Part shown: piece by piece, positions 43,891-52,419 of the stretch
How positions within the stretch are numbered: position 1 is the first letter of the stretch
Layout: every line of letters begins with the position of its first letter
The notes under the pieces: model-generated
Seen by the model: the letters and a program-made list of their open reading frames with translations, nothing else
Told to the model about the DNA's origin: nothing
The model's database searches: none
Made by a program: the position numbers and the translations under genes
Source: Conexibacter arvalis
Lineage (GTDB): Bacteria > Actinomycetota > Thermoleophilia > Solirubrobacterales > Solirubrobacteraceae
DNA length: 64,000 nucleotides
Reading direction: 5' to 3'
Assembly: GCF_014199525.1 (NCBI RefSeq)
Contig: NZ_JACHNU010000001.1
Coordinates: forward strand, 782,172-846,171

Positions 43891-45018
43891 ATGGACCTGA
43901 TCCCGACGCCGGAGCAGCTCAGCGCCGCGACGGCGAACGTCTTCGATCGCATCGTCAGAGGCGGCCTCGCGGACCTGCGGCCGATCCCCTCCGCGATCGT
44001 CGACGAGGGGCCGCAGCGGACCGTCCGCCGCTACCTGCGCCAGGGCGAGGAGCGCGGCGCGGCGCCCGGCGCCGACGACCGCCCGCCGGTGCTGCTCGTC
44101 CCGCCGCTGGCCGCGCCGGCGACCTGCTTCGACCTGCGGCGCGGCTGCAGCGTCGCCGAGCATCTGCGCGCCGCCGACCATCGCACCTACCTCGTCGACT
44201 ACGGCGCGATCGCCTTCGGCGACCGCAACCTCGGCATCGAGCACTGGATCGACGAGGTGATCCCGCGCTCGATCGACGCCGTCCTCGCCGACTCCGGCGC
44301 CGAGCAGGTGCAGCTCGTCGGCTGGTGCCTCGGCGGCATCATGGCGCTGCTCGTCGCCGCCGACCAGCCGGCGCGGATCCGTTCGGTCGCGATGGTCGCG
44401 AGCCCGATCGACTCGAGCGCCGTCCCGCTCGTCGCGCCGCTGCGGCCGCTCGTCAACCTCGCCGGCGGATCGGTCGGCACGCTCGCCTACAAGGCGCTCG
44501 GCGGCGCGCCGGCGCCGCTCGTGCGGCGGGCGTACCAGCTCGCCGGCTTCGACAAGTACGTGATGAAGCCGTTCACGCTCGCCACCAACCTCGACGATCG
44601 CGACTTCCTCGCGCAGGTCGAGGCGGTCGACCGCTTCATGGCGTCGATGCTCGCCTATCCCGGCCGCACCTTCGGGCAGATCTACCACCGGATGCTGCGC
44701 CGCAACGACCTCGCGCAGGGCCGGATGGTGCTCGGCCAGCGGACGATCGAGCTCGCGGGCGTCACCGCGCCGGTGCTGTCGATCGCCGGGGAGGGCGACG
44801 GGATTGCGCCGGTCAAGGCCGTCCACCGCGTCGCCGAGCTGCTGCCGGGCGCCGCCTCGGTCAGAGTCGCCTCGGCCCCGGGCGGCCACCTCGGCGTGCT
44901 GACCGGTCGCGCCGCCCGCCGCACGACCTGGCCGCTGATCGACGCGTTCCTCGAAGAGACCGCCGTGCCGCCGGGCCGCGCGCGCCCGCCGCGCAGGCAC
45001 CTGCGCGCCGTGGCGTGA
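43891..45018 (+). CDS. PHA synthase-like alpha/beta hydrolase with Cys nucleophile
   Basis: 375-residue protein. The lipase box reads VGWCLGGIMAL, that is G-x-C-x-G with cysteine as nucleophile, as in polyhydroxyalkanoate synthases (PhaC). The partners are the Asp in AGEGDGIAPV and the His in PGGHLGVLTG. Length and the N-terminal region fit the short class III PhaC or a PhaC-like acyltransferase better than the ~590-residue class I. No PhaE, PhaA, PhaB or phasin gene is nearby. It may transfer hydroxyacyl groups from CoA, or be an esterase of the same fold. Confidence 0.82.
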   Translation: MDLIPTPEQLSAATANVFDRIVRGGLADLRPIPSAIVDEGPQRTVRRYLRQGEERGAAPGADDRPPVLLVPPLAAPATCFDLRRGCSVAEHLRAADHRTYLVDYGAIAFGDRNLGIEHWIDEVIPRSIDAVLADSGAEQVQLVGWCLGGIMALLVAADQPARIRSVAMVASPIDSSAVPLVAPLRPLVNLAGGSVGTLAYKALGGAPAPLVRRAYQLAGFDKYVMKPFTLATNLDDRDFLAQVEAVDRFMASMLAYPGRTFGQIYHRMLRRNDLAQGRMVLGQRTIELAGVTAPVLSIAGEGDGIAPVKAVHRVAELLPGAASVRVASAPGGHLGVLTGRAARRTTWPLIDAFLEETAVPPGRARPPRRHLRAVA

Positions 45019-45041
45019 CAGGCCGCGGCCGGCGGCCTCGC

Positions 45042-45059
45042 GCGCTCCACTGGGAGCGC
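45042..45059. terminator. Terminator hairpin between convergent genes
   Basis: 7-bp stem GCGCTCC/GGAGCGC with ACTG loop, 24 bp after the PHA-synthase-like stop and 30 bp from the convergent lipoprotein stop. Confidence 0.55.
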
Positions 45060-45088
45060 TCGCCCGGCGGCGCGCGCTCCCGGGCTGA

Positions 45089-45823
45089 TCAGAGTCCCGG
45101 CGGGTGGCGGACGGTGAAGCCGGCGCCGCTGCGCGGCGCCGTCTGCCAGCGCGAGCCGGTCTGCCGCAGCCCGCTGGTGTCGAAGCGCAGGCCGGCGACG
45201 TACATGTAGGCGTGCTCGCCGTGGGCGTAGATCGTGATCCATCTGCCCGGGCCGGGATCGCCCCAGCGCGCGAGGTCGCCGGAGACCATCGGCCGGTCGA
45301 GCAGGCCGGCGGCCGCGAACGCGAAGCTGATCGACGCCGAGCAGTCGTAGGCGGTGTCGATCCAGGTCTGGTGTCCGCCGCCGTAGCGGTACGGCAGGCG
45401 GGCGATCTGGTTGCCGGCGTGGATCACGGCGCGGACGACGTCGGGCGCCCCCAGCGGCGCGACCGCGAGGCCGTCGGGCGTCAGCGCGGCCTGCTGGCCC
45501 GAGGGGATCCCCGACTTCCGCAGCTCGGCGCGGATCTCGGCGTCGGTGCGCGGCTGGGGCAGTCTCGCGGGGTCGGTCGTGTCGGCGTGGGCGTTCGGGT
45601 CGAAGTTCGTGCGCACGCCCGCGTCGGGGTCGACGGCGGTCGGATTGCGCTGGAGCTTGTCGACCGCCTGCTCCTCGTACCGCGGCGGCGGCGCCGCGGC
45701 GGTCGCCGGCGGCGCGGAGGCGCCGGTCGCGGTCGGCTCGCTGGTGCCGCAGCCGGCGACGGCGGCGGCCCCCGCCAGCAGGAGCGCCGCGAGTGCGGCG
45801 ATGACGGTGGTCCGCAGCCTCAC
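45089..45823 (-). CDS. NlpC/P60-like lipoprotein, putative cell-wall hydrolase
   Basis: 244-residue exported lipoprotein. A signal peptide (MRLRTTVIAALAALLLAGAAA) ends in a lipobox AVAG-C at ~25. After a Pro/Thr/Ala linker, the C-terminal half resembles NlpC/P60 cysteine peptidases: the nucleophile Cys lies in TAYDCSASISFAF after LPYRYGGGHQTW, and the His lies in EHAYMYVAG. These enzymes cut peptidoglycan stem peptides; the catalytic third residue is not clear. GTG 45823 was chosen because it gives a correct signal peptide, while a longer frame would add 17 residues before it. Confidence 0.8.
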   Translation of the reverse strand: MRLRTTVIAALAALLLAGAAAVAGCGTSEPTATGASAPPATAAAPPPRYEEQAVDKLQRNPTAVDPDAGVRTNFDPNAHADTTDPARLPQPRTDAEIRAELRKSGIPSGQQAALTPDGLAVAPLGAPDVVRAVIHAGNQIARLPYRYGGGHQTWIDTAYDCSASISFAFAAAGLLDRPMVSGDLARWGDPGPGRWITIYAHGEHAYMYVAGLRFDTSGLRQTGSRWQTAPRSGAGFTVRHPPGL

Positions 45824-45891
45824 CCGACCGAGTATGACGAAGCGCGCTCGCGCATCTGCCGGCAGCGACGGCACGCTACGGTGTGGCGGCG

Positions 45892-46584
45892 ATGCCCTCC
45901 CGTCCCCGACGCGCGCTCGCCGCGCTGCTGCCGGCGCTCGCGTGCGCCGTCGCGCTCCTCGCCGCGCCGCTCGCCTCCGCCCACCAGGGCGATCCCCGCT
46001 ACCGCTCGCTCGTCGGCGAGCTGCCGCCGGCGCTCGACGGCGTCACGGTCGAGATCCTCAACTACGACGACCGCATGGAGCTGGTCAACCGCGGCGGTCG
46101 CGACGTCGTGATCGAGGGCTACAACAGAGAGCCGTACGCGCGCGTCGACGCCGACGGCACCGTCGCCGTCAACCGCAACTCGACGGCGTACTACCTCAAC
46201 GACGACCGCTACGGCCAGGAGGAGGTCCCGGCCGCGGTGCGGGAGAACCCGAGCGCGGCGCCCGACTGGCAGGTGCGCGACAGAACCGGCCGCTTCGAGT
46301 GGCACGACCACCGCATGCACTGGATGGCGAGAGGCGTCGCGCCGCAGGTCAGAGACCAGTCGGTCAGAACGAAGGTCTTCGACTGGTCGGTCCCGCTGAC
46401 GGTCGGCGGCAGAGCGACCGCGGTCACGGGGACGCTGTGGTGGGTCGGCGAGCAGGGCGGCGGCTTCCCGGTCGCCGCGATCGTCGCGCTCGTCGCCGTC
46501 GCGCTGGCGGCCGCCGTCGCGGTCGTGGTCGTGCGCCGGCGCCGCGGCGGAGGCGACCGCCGCCCGGCCGGCGAAGCCTGGTAG
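45892..46584 (+). CDS. Exported membrane-anchored protein with His/Met-rich motif
   Basis: 230-residue protein of no family I recognise. A signal peptide (~1-31, ending ASAHQ) gives a mature N-terminus starting near His, as CopC and YcnI have. The body is beta-rich, with a conserved-looking segment FEWHDHRMHWMARG (~139-152) rich in His and Met. A C-terminal transmembrane helix (~198-218) leaves an Arg-rich cytoplasmic tail. Position next to the copper cluster and the His/Met motif suggest a copper-binding or copper-delivering surface protein; this is inference. ATG 45892 is preferred over GTG 45883. Confidence 0.72.
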   Translation: MPSRPRRALAALLPALACAVALLAAPLASAHQGDPRYRSLVGELPPALDGVTVEILNYDDRMELVNRGGRDVVIEGYNREPYARVDADGTVAVNRNSTAYYLNDDRYGQEEVPAAVRENPSAAPDWQVRDRTGRFEWHDHRMHWMARGVAPQVRDQSVRTKVFDWSVPLTVGGRATAVTGTLWWVGEQGGGFPVAAIVALVAVALAAAVAVVVVRRRRGGGDRRPAGEAW

Positions 46585-46626
46585 CGCCGCACGCCGACGG
46601 GCCGCGCGCCCGGCGGCGAGGCCGCG

Positions 46627-46881
46627 CTAGGAGGCTCTCTCGCGCCGCTGGCGCCAGGCGGCGCCGGGCGGCTCGACGCGCGGCGCCGGGAAGCCGGCCT
46701 CGACGAGCGTCCGCGCCCACGCCTCCGGCGCGGCGTCGCCGCGGTGGAGGACGCGCAGCGTGTCGGCCTGGGGCGTCTGCAGCACCTCGCGGATCTCGCC
46801 GTGGACGAGCAGCGTCCAGCGGATCTGCGTGTGGCGGGCGGCGGCGTTGTACGACGGGAAGCAGAGGTCGGATGCGTGCAC
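46627..46881 (-). CDS. Hypothetical small protein
   Basis: 84-residue soluble protein, unrecognised. It begins with GTG, preceded by GAAGGAG at a good distance. The core (IRWTLLVHGEIREVLQT, then DTLRVLHRGDAAPEAWARTLVEAGF) looks like a small alpha/beta domain. It stands alone on the minus strand between two exported-protein genes. I accept it because of the ribosome site and ordinary codon use. Confidence 0.55.
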   Translation of the reverse strand: MHASDLCFPSYNAAARHTQIRWTLLVHGEIREVLQTPQADTLRVLHRGDAAPEAWARTLVEAGFPAPRVEPPGAAWRQRRERAS

Positions 46882-47059
46882 GGCCAGGCTCCTTCGCGAG
46901 CAGGCTTCAGGGAGCGAGGCAGTCGTGACCTCATGGAGGCGCCGACGTGAGCGCCTCGGGAAACGCTACCAGCGCGGGCGATCGGCGCACGCCGGTCGTC
47001 CGCGCGCCGACCGCGCCGCAGGCGCGCCGACGAGCGCGCCGTGGTATGACTCGCCACTC

Positions 47060-47398
47060 ATGCTCGGGGCCGACCTCACCAGCGCCGGGCGGTTGCGGCT
47101 CCTGCCGCTCGCCTGTCTCACGCTCGTCGTCGTCGCAGCGGCGCTCACCTCGCCGCTGACGCTGGCGATGCTCGCGCCGGCGCTCGTGCTGCTCGGCCTC
47201 CTGCTCGCCGGACGCACGCCCGGCGAGGAGCTGATCCTCCGCCTGCGCCGCCGCCGCACGGCGCGCATGCCGCGCGCCGCGCGCACGATCGAGCGGCAGT
47301 ACGCCGTGCTGCTCGCGCAGCGCCCCGGGCGCCTGATCGGCTGCGCGCTCGCCGTGCGCCCGCCGCCGGCCGCGGCCGCGCTCACGCACGCCGCGTAG
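47060..47398 (+). CDS. Small membrane protein upstream of copCD
   Basis: 112-residue protein with one long or two closely spaced hydrophobic helices (~14-50) followed by a basic cytoplasmic region (ILRLRRRRTARMPRAARTIERQY) and an Ala/Pro-rich end. No known family. It sits 65 bp before the CopC-CopD gene in the same direction. The ATG at 47060 is the first plausible start; the longer open frame upstream runs through an antisense gene. Confidence 0.5.
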   Translation: MLGADLTSAGRLRLLPLACLTLVVVAAALTSPLTLAMLAPALVLLGLLLAGRTPGEELILRLRRRRTARMPRAARTIERQYAVLLAQRPGRLIGCALAVRPPPAAAALTHAA

Positions 47399-47463
47399 CT
47401 CCGTCGGGCCGGTCCTGCCCGACGTGGGCCGCGCTCACGTCAGGTCGACCGAAGGAGCACCAG

Positions 47464-49374
47464 ATGTCCCGTCTCGGACGGGCGTCGCGGCTCGTTCCCG
47501 CAGCAGCGGGCGCAGGGTGCGCGACCTCCCCGGCGGGCCCCCGCGAGGGGATCCACGACAACCGCATCGCCGCTCGCCCGCGCCGCGCCGTCCGCGTCGC
47601 GGCACTCGCCGGCATGCTGCTCGCCCTGCTTGCCTGCCTGCTGCCGGCGAGCGCGGCGGCGCATGCCCAGCTGGAGTCGACGACGCCGCAGCGCGGCGCC
47701 GTCCTGAGCGGCGCGCCCGAGCGGGTCGTCTTCCGCTTCAGCGAGCCGGTCGAGGCGAGCTTCGGCGCGGTGCGCGTCTTCGACGCGGCCGGCGGACGGG
47801 TCGACGAGGGCGACGCCTTCCACCCCGGCGACCGCTCGGACGAGATCGCCGTCGCGCTGCGGCGCGATCTGCCGGACGGGACCTACACGGCGACCTATCG
47901 CGTCGTCTCCGCCGACTCGCACGTGATCTCCAGCGGGATCGTCTTCTCGATCGGCAGAGCCGGCGCCGCCGGCAAGACCGTCGGCGAGCTGCTCGCCGGA
48001 TCGGACGCCGGCGCCGACGTCGACGCGCTGCTGGGGATCGCCCGCGGCGTGCAGTTCGGCGCGATCGCGCTGGCGCTCGGCGCGCTCGCCTTCCTCGTGC
48101 TCGTCTGGCGGCGCGCGCTGCCGGAGGCGCTGCGCGGCGCCGCCGCACGCTCCACCGCGGCCAGCGCCTTCGCGGCGCGGCTGCGGCTGATCGTCTGCGC
48201 GGCCGCGGCGGCGGGAGCGCTGAGCGGTCTGCTGGGGATCGCGATGCAGGGCGCCGAGGCCGCCGGCCTGCCAGCGCTCGACGGGCTGAGACCGGCGATC
48301 GTGCGCGAGACGCTCGAGACCCGCTTCGGGACCGTCTGGGGCGTCGGGGTCGTGGCGTGGCTGGCACTCGGCGCGCTGGCGTGGGCGCTGCTGCGCGACC
48401 GCGGCAGCCGCCGCGGCGGCGCGGGCACCGACGAGGCGCGCGGCGACGCGCCCGCCGGCCCGGCGGCCGCCGCGTGGCTGCTCGCGCTGCCCGCCGCCTG
48501 GCTCCTGCTGCTGCCCGGCCTCGGCGGCCACGCGGCGGTGCAGGACCCGGTCGCCCTGCTGCTGGGAGCCAACGTCCTCCACGTCGCCGCGATGGCGCTG
48601 TGGACCGGCGGGCTGGCGGCGCTGCTGCTGGCGCTGCCGGCGGCGACCCGCGCGCTGGCCGAGCCGGCCGACCGCACCCGTCTGCTGGCGGCGGCGCTCG
48701 CGCGCTTCTCGCCGCTGGCGCTCGGCGCCGTCGGCGCGATCGTGCTGACCGGCGTCGTGCAGAGCGTGAAGCTGCTCGACCTGCCCGGCGACCTTCTCGA
48801 CAGCGGCTTCGGCCGCGCCGTGCTGGCGAAGGTGGCGCTGCTGCTGGGCCTCGTCGCGATCGGCGCCTGGCAGCGGCGGCGCTCGCTGCCGCGGCTGCGC
48901 GCGCTCGCCGCCGCGGAGGAGCCGCCCGGCGGCGCCGGCGTGCTGCTGCGCCGCGCGCTGCGCGCCGAGCTGCTGCTGCTCGCCGGCGTGCTCGCGGCGA
49001 CCGCGGCGCTCGCCGCCTCCGCGCCGGGGACGCAGACGCAGACGGGCCCGTTCGACGAGACGACGGCGATCGGGCCGCTCCAGCTCCAGCTGACGGTCGA
49101 CCCGGCGCAGGTCGGGCCCAACGCCGTCCACCTCTACGTGATCGACCCGCGCGACGGCTCCCAGTTCCGCGGCGCGAGAGCGGTGCGCCTCAGCGCGACG
49201 CAGCCCGACAAGGGGATCGGCCCGGTCAGAGAGGTCCCCGACCTGGCCGGCCCCGGCCACTGGACGCTCGCCGCGATGCCGTTCGGCGTCGCCGGCACCT
49301 GGGAGGTGCGCGTCGCCGTGCGCGTCTCCGACTTCGACGAATACGAGACGACGGTGGAGGTGCCGATCGGATGA
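47464..49374 (+). CDS. CopC-CopD fusion copper protein with C-terminal YtkA/FixH-like domain (YcnJ-like)
   Basis: 636-residue membrane protein. A long basic leader and signal segment (~40-63) end before HAQLESTTPQ, the mature His N-terminus of a CopC domain (~64-160) with FSEPVEASFG and the SADSHVISSG copper loop. Eight or so transmembrane helices (~195-530) form CopD. The last ~100 residues are an exported beta domain like YtkA/FixH (GPGHWTLAAMPFGVAGTWEV). This matches Bacillus YcnJ, a copper importer. An AAGGAG site precedes ATG 47464. The next gene (ctaG) overlaps its stop. Confidence 0.9.
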   Translation: MSRLGRASRLVPAAAGAGCATSPAGPREGIHDNRIAARPRRAVRVAALAGMLLALLACLLPASAAAHAQLESTTPQRGAVLSGAPERVVFRFSEPVEASFGAVRVFDAAGGRVDEGDAFHPGDRSDEIAVALRRDLPDGTYTATYRVVSADSHVISSGIVFSIGRAGAAGKTVGELLAGSDAGADVDALLGIARGVQFGAIALALGALAFLVLVWRRALPEALRGAAARSTAASAFAARLRLIVCAAAAAGALSGLLGIAMQGAEAAGLPALDGLRPAIVRETLETRFGTVWGVGVVAWLALGALAWALLRDRGSRRGGAGTDEARGDAPAGPAAAAWLLALPAAWLLLLPGLGGHAAVQDPVALLLGANVLHVAAMALWTGGLAALLLALPAATRALAEPADRTRLLAAALARFSPLALGAVGAIVLTGVVQSVKLLDLPGDLLDSGFGRAVLAKVALLLGLVAIGAWQRRRSLPRLRALAAAEEPPGGAGVLLRRALRAELLLLAGVLAATAALAASAPGTQTQTGPFDETTAIGPLQLQLTVDPAQVGPNAVHLYVIDPRDGSQFRGARAVRLSATQPDKGIGPVREVPDLAGPGHWTLAAMPFGVAGTWEVRVAVRVSDFDEYETTVEVPIG

Positions 49375-50225
49375 CGACGCACCCTGGATGGACGAGCTGG
49401 ACCTTCGACCCGGCGATGACCGCCGCGCTGCTGCTGGCGGCATGGGCGTACGCGCACGCCTACAGACGAGCGGCGCGCGTCGCGCCGAGACCACCCGGGC
49501 CGAGCCATTGGATCCCCTACGCGGCAGGGCTCGCGGTGCTCGCGATCGCGCTGCTGTCGCCGCTCGATCCGATCGGCGAGCAGTACCTGATGTCGGCGCA
49601 CATGGTCCAGCACGTGCTGCTGGCCGACCTGGCGCCGGCGCTGATCGTGCTCGGCCTGCGCGCGCCGGTCCTGCCGCTCGGCCTGCCGAAGGCCGGTCTG
49701 CGCTGGATCGCCCCCGGCGGCCGGCTCGGGCGCTTCATCCACGTCGCGACGCGGCCGTGGGTCGCGCTGCCGGTGTGGGCGCTGGCGACGTGGGGCTGGT
49801 CGATCCCGGCCGTCTTCGACGCCGCCGCCGCGAACCCGCTGCTGCACGGCGTCCAGCACGCGACGCTGTTCTACGCCGGCCTCGCCGTCTGGTGGCTGAT
49901 CGTCGACCCGCTGCCGAGCGAGCGGCGCAAGCCCCACCCGATCCGGCTCGGCTATCTCGGCTTCACGCGGCTGGTCAGCGCCGCCGTCTGCCTCCCGCTG
50001 ACGTGGCTGGGGACGACGCTCTACCCCCGTTACGTCGAGGCGCCGCGCGCCTACGGCCTGTCGGCGATCCAGGACCAGCAGATCGCCGGCGCCGCGATGT
50101 GCCTGCTCGAGTTCCTCATCTTCGGGCTCGCGCTCGCCGTCGTCTTCCTCGACCTGCTCGGCCGCGACCAGCGGCTCGCCGACCGCACCGAATCGCTGTT
50201 CCCGACCCCTCGGAGATCGACATGA
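49371..50225 (+). CDS. ctaG: Cytochrome c oxidase assembly protein CtaG (caa3 type)
   Basis: 284-residue polytopic membrane protein with about seven transmembrane helices. The motifs WTFDPAMTAALL, SPLDPIGEQYLMSAHMVQHVLLADLAPALIVLG and HATLFYAGLAVWW are typical of the CtaG_caa3 family, needed for assembly of the CuA/CuB sites of heme-copper oxidases. Conserved His and Met in the SAHMVQHVLL helix could bind copper. The start overlaps the copCD stop and the stop overlaps the ycnI start (ATGA both times), so the three proteins are translationally coupled. Confidence 0.9.
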   Translation: MTTHPGWTSWTFDPAMTAALLLAAWAYAHAYRRAARVAPRPPGPSHWIPYAAGLAVLAIALLSPLDPIGEQYLMSAHMVQHVLLADLAPALIVLGLRAPVLPLGLPKAGLRWIAPGGRLGRFIHVATRPWVALPVWALATWGWSIPAVFDAAAANPLLHGVQHATLFYAGLAVWWLIVDPLPSERRKPHPIRLGYLGFTRLVSAAVCLPLTWLGTTLYPRYVEAPRAYGLSAIQDQQIAGAAMCLLEFLIFGLALAVVFLDLLGRDQRLADRTESLFPTPRRST

Positions 50226-50950
50226 GAACCTGCCTGACGCGCGGCGCGCTCGCCGCCGCGGCCGCTGCCGCGCTCGCCCTGCCGGCCGCCGCCTCCGCGC
50301 ACGTGACCGTCGTGCCGTCGAGCGCGCCCGCCGGCTCCTACGCCGTCTTCGACGTGCGCGTCCCCAACGAGCGCGAGGACAGCGCGACCACGAAGGTCGA
50401 GGTGAAGCTGCCGCCCGGCTTCGTGAGCGCCTCCTACCAGCCGGTCCCGGGCTGGAGAGCCCGCGTCGCGAAGCAGCGGCTGAGCAGACCGATCGAGACC
50501 GAGAACGGCCCGATCTCCGAGCAGGTCGACACGATCACCTGGACCGGCGACGGCTCGGCGGCCGGCCGCATCCCGCCCGGCGCCTTCCAGGACTTCGCGA
50601 TCTCGGTGAAGCTGCCCGACAGCGCGGGCGAGACGCTGACGTTCAAGGCGCTGCAGACCTACGCGAGCGGCGAGGTCGTGCGCTGGATCGGCGCGCCCGA
50701 CGCCGACGAGCCGGCCGCGCAGGTGACGCTCACCGCGGCCGCCGGCGAGGGCGACGGCGCCGGGGCCGGCCACGGCGCCGGCGCCGCGGAGGCCGACGGC
50801 GACGACGCGAGCGCGCCGGCCGCCGCCTCCGGCGACTCCGACGACGACGGCTCCTCCGACGGCCTCGCGATCGCCGGGCTCGTCGCCGGGATCGCCGGCC
50901 TGCTCGCCGGCGGCGCCGCGCTGCTGACCGCCCGCCGCCGGCCCGCCTGA
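50222..50950 (+). CDS. YcnI-family copper-binding protein (DUF1775)
   Basis: 242-residue exported protein. A signal peptide (~1-26) is cut before HVTVVPSSAPAGSYAVFDVRVPNE, so the mature protein starts with the N-terminal His that, with a conserved Glu and Trp (PGWRARV, TITWTG), binds Cu(II) in YcnI proteins. A Gly/Ala/Asp-rich linker (~180-215) leads to a C-terminal transmembrane helix and short basic tail. It overlaps ctaG by 4 bp. Proposed role: copper chaperone to the CopC/CopD importer. Confidence 0.92.
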   Translation: MRTCLTRGALAAAAAAALALPAAASAHVTVVPSSAPAGSYAVFDVRVPNEREDSATTKVEVKLPPGFVSASYQPVPGWRARVAKQRLSRPIETENGPISEQVDTITWTGDGSAAGRIPPGAFQDFAISVKLPDSAGETLTFKALQTYASGEVVRWIGAPDADEPAAQVTLTAAAGEGDGAGAGHGAGAAEADGDDASAPAAASGDSDDDGSSDGLAIAGLVAGIAGLLAGGAALLTARRRPA

Positions 50951-50985
50951 CGCCGATCCTCGACCGCACCAGACCAGGAGACCCC

Positions 50986-51420
50986 ATGCGCACCCGCACC
51001 ATCCTCACCGCGGCCGCCGCGACGGCCGCGCTCGCGCTGCCGTCGGCGGCGCAGGGCGGCGTCGCCCCGGCCGGCGGCCAGGCCGCTCAGGCGGCGGCCG
51101 AGCACGACCGCGGCGCCGCGGCCGGCCCCCGCGCGGAGGCCGCCCACACCGCCGTCGTCCGGCGCACGCCGGGCGCCGGCGCCCGCGCCCGCAACGTCCG
51201 CACCGTCTCGATCACCTTCTCGCAGCGGCTCGTGACCGGGAAGCTCGACGTCTACCGCGGCGCCAAGCGGGTCGCGGCGCGCCGCTCGGGGCCGAGCGGC
51301 GCATCGGTCCGCGCGACCTTCGCGCGCAAGCTCGCGCCGGGCCGCTACACGGTCCGCTGGCGCGCGGTCGCCGGCGACGGCCACGCGCAGAGCGGCTCGT
51401 GGAGCTTCCGCGCGCGCTGA
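50986..51420 (+). CDS. CopC domain protein, second copy
   Basis: 144-residue exported protein: signal peptide (~1-24), a Gly/Ala spacer, then a short CopC-like beta sandwich (~53-144) beginning AHTAVVRRTPGAGARARN and ending with APGRYTVRWRAVAGDGHAQSGSWSFRAR. The DGHAQSG loop corresponds to the copper-binding DGH loop of CopC. An AGGAGA site precedes ATG 50986, 35 bp behind ycnI, so it continues the operon. Compared with the CopC part of the fusion it lacks the His-first mature N-terminus. Confidence 0.85.
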   Translation: MRTRTILTAAAATAALALPSAAQGGVAPAGGQAAQAAAEHDRGAAAGPRAEAAHTAVVRRTPGAGARARNVRTVSITFSQRLVTGKLDVYRGAKRVAARRSGPSGASVRATFARKLAPGRYTVRWRAVAGDGHAQSGSWSFRAR

Positions 51421-51608
51421 GCTGACGTCGATCGGCCCGATTGCGGCCTCTTGATCCTGTCGTAAGGTCGCACGGCGATCATCAACCGCCGTTACCATCG
51501 CCCTGGGCCGCCATCTCGCGGCCCTGGGGGATGGCGAGTCAAGTTCGAAGCGGGCGGCCGCGACCGGCCCTCCGCGTGCACTGGATCAGGAGACCGAGGA
51601 ACATCGCG

Positions 51609-52415
51609 ATGGCGGAGACGAGCGGAACGAGAAGAGAGCGGCGCGCAGCGGCGCGCGCGGAGCGCCAGGAACGCGAGCGCGCCGAGGCCGCCCGCGCGAG
51701 ACAGCGCAAGCGGCTCTTCCAGCTCGGCGGCGCGCTCGCGCTCGCCGCGGCGATCATCGTCGTGATCGTGATCGCGACCGGCGGCGGGGACGACGGTCCG
51801 ACCAAGCAGGCGGGCGAGCCGGTCGCCGGCGCCAACGACACCGCCGCGCTGCTCGCCGGCATCCCGCAGAGAGGCGCGGAGCTCGGGGACCCGAGAGCGC
51901 CGGTGACGCTGATCGAGTTCGGCGACCTCCAGTGCCCGTACTGCAAGGACGCCTCCGACGACGTGCTCCCGCCGATCATCGAGGACTACGTCAGAGACGG
52001 CAGAGTCAAGCTGATCTTCCGCGACGTCGCCTTCCTCGGCGACGACTCGATCCGCGGCGCGCAGATGGGCGCCGCCGCCGGCCTGCAGAACAAGCTGTGG
52101 GACTTCGTCCACCTCTTCTACATCAACCAGGGCGCGGAGAACTCGGGCTACGTGACCGACGAGTTCCTGCGCGAGATCGGCGGCGGCGTCAGAGGCCTCG
52201 ACGTCGACAGAGCGATGGACGACCGCGCCAACCCGGAGGTCCAGAGACAGATCTCCGAGGCGCAGAGAGAGTGGCAGGGCTACGGCCTCACCGGCACCCC
52301 GTCGTTCGTCGTCGGCAGAACCGGCAGCGAGCTCGAGCCGGTCGACATGGAGCAGGGCCTGACCGTCGAGACCCTCTCGACCGCGATCGACAGAGTCCTG
52401 GCCGAGCAGGGCTGA
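51609..52415 (+). CDS. Membrane-anchored DsbA-like thiol oxidoreductase
   Basis: 268-residue protein: a charged cytoplasmic N-terminus (~1-35, Arg/Ala/Glu rich), one transmembrane helix (~37-57), then a thioredoxin-fold DsbA domain with C109-P-Y-C112 and cis-proline in TGTPSFVVG. It introduces or shuffles disulfides in exported proteins. The partner oxidase VKOR is encoded 4 bp downstream. Half of its Arg codons (13 of 26 by hand count) are AGA. A 188-bp gap with a GGCCGC/GCGGCC hairpin near 51510 separates it from the copper genes, so it may have its own promoter. Confidence 0.92.
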   Translation: MAETSGTRRERRAAARAERQERERAEAARARQRKRLFQLGGALALAAAIIVVIVIATGGGDDGPTKQAGEPVAGANDTAALLAGIPQRGAELGDPRAPVTLIEFGDLQCPYCKDASDDVLPPIIEDYVRDGRVKLIFRDVAFLGDDSIRGAQMGAAAGLQNKLWDFVHLFYINQGAENSGYVTDEFLREIGGGVRGLDVDRAMDDRANPEVQRQISEAQREWQGYGLTGTPSFVVGRTGSELEPVDMEQGLTVETLSTAIDRVLAEQG

Positions 52416-52419
52416 TCCG

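Noticed and set aside
46931..47389. Minus-strand gene opposite the small membrane protein
   Set aside because: Arg/Glu-rich shadow translation; the plus frame has a hydrophobic helix and lies in operon direction.
51421..51608. Small gene between the second CopC and the DsbA-like gene
   Set aside because: No frame with a start, ribosome site and sensible length; only a short hairpin near 51510 was found.
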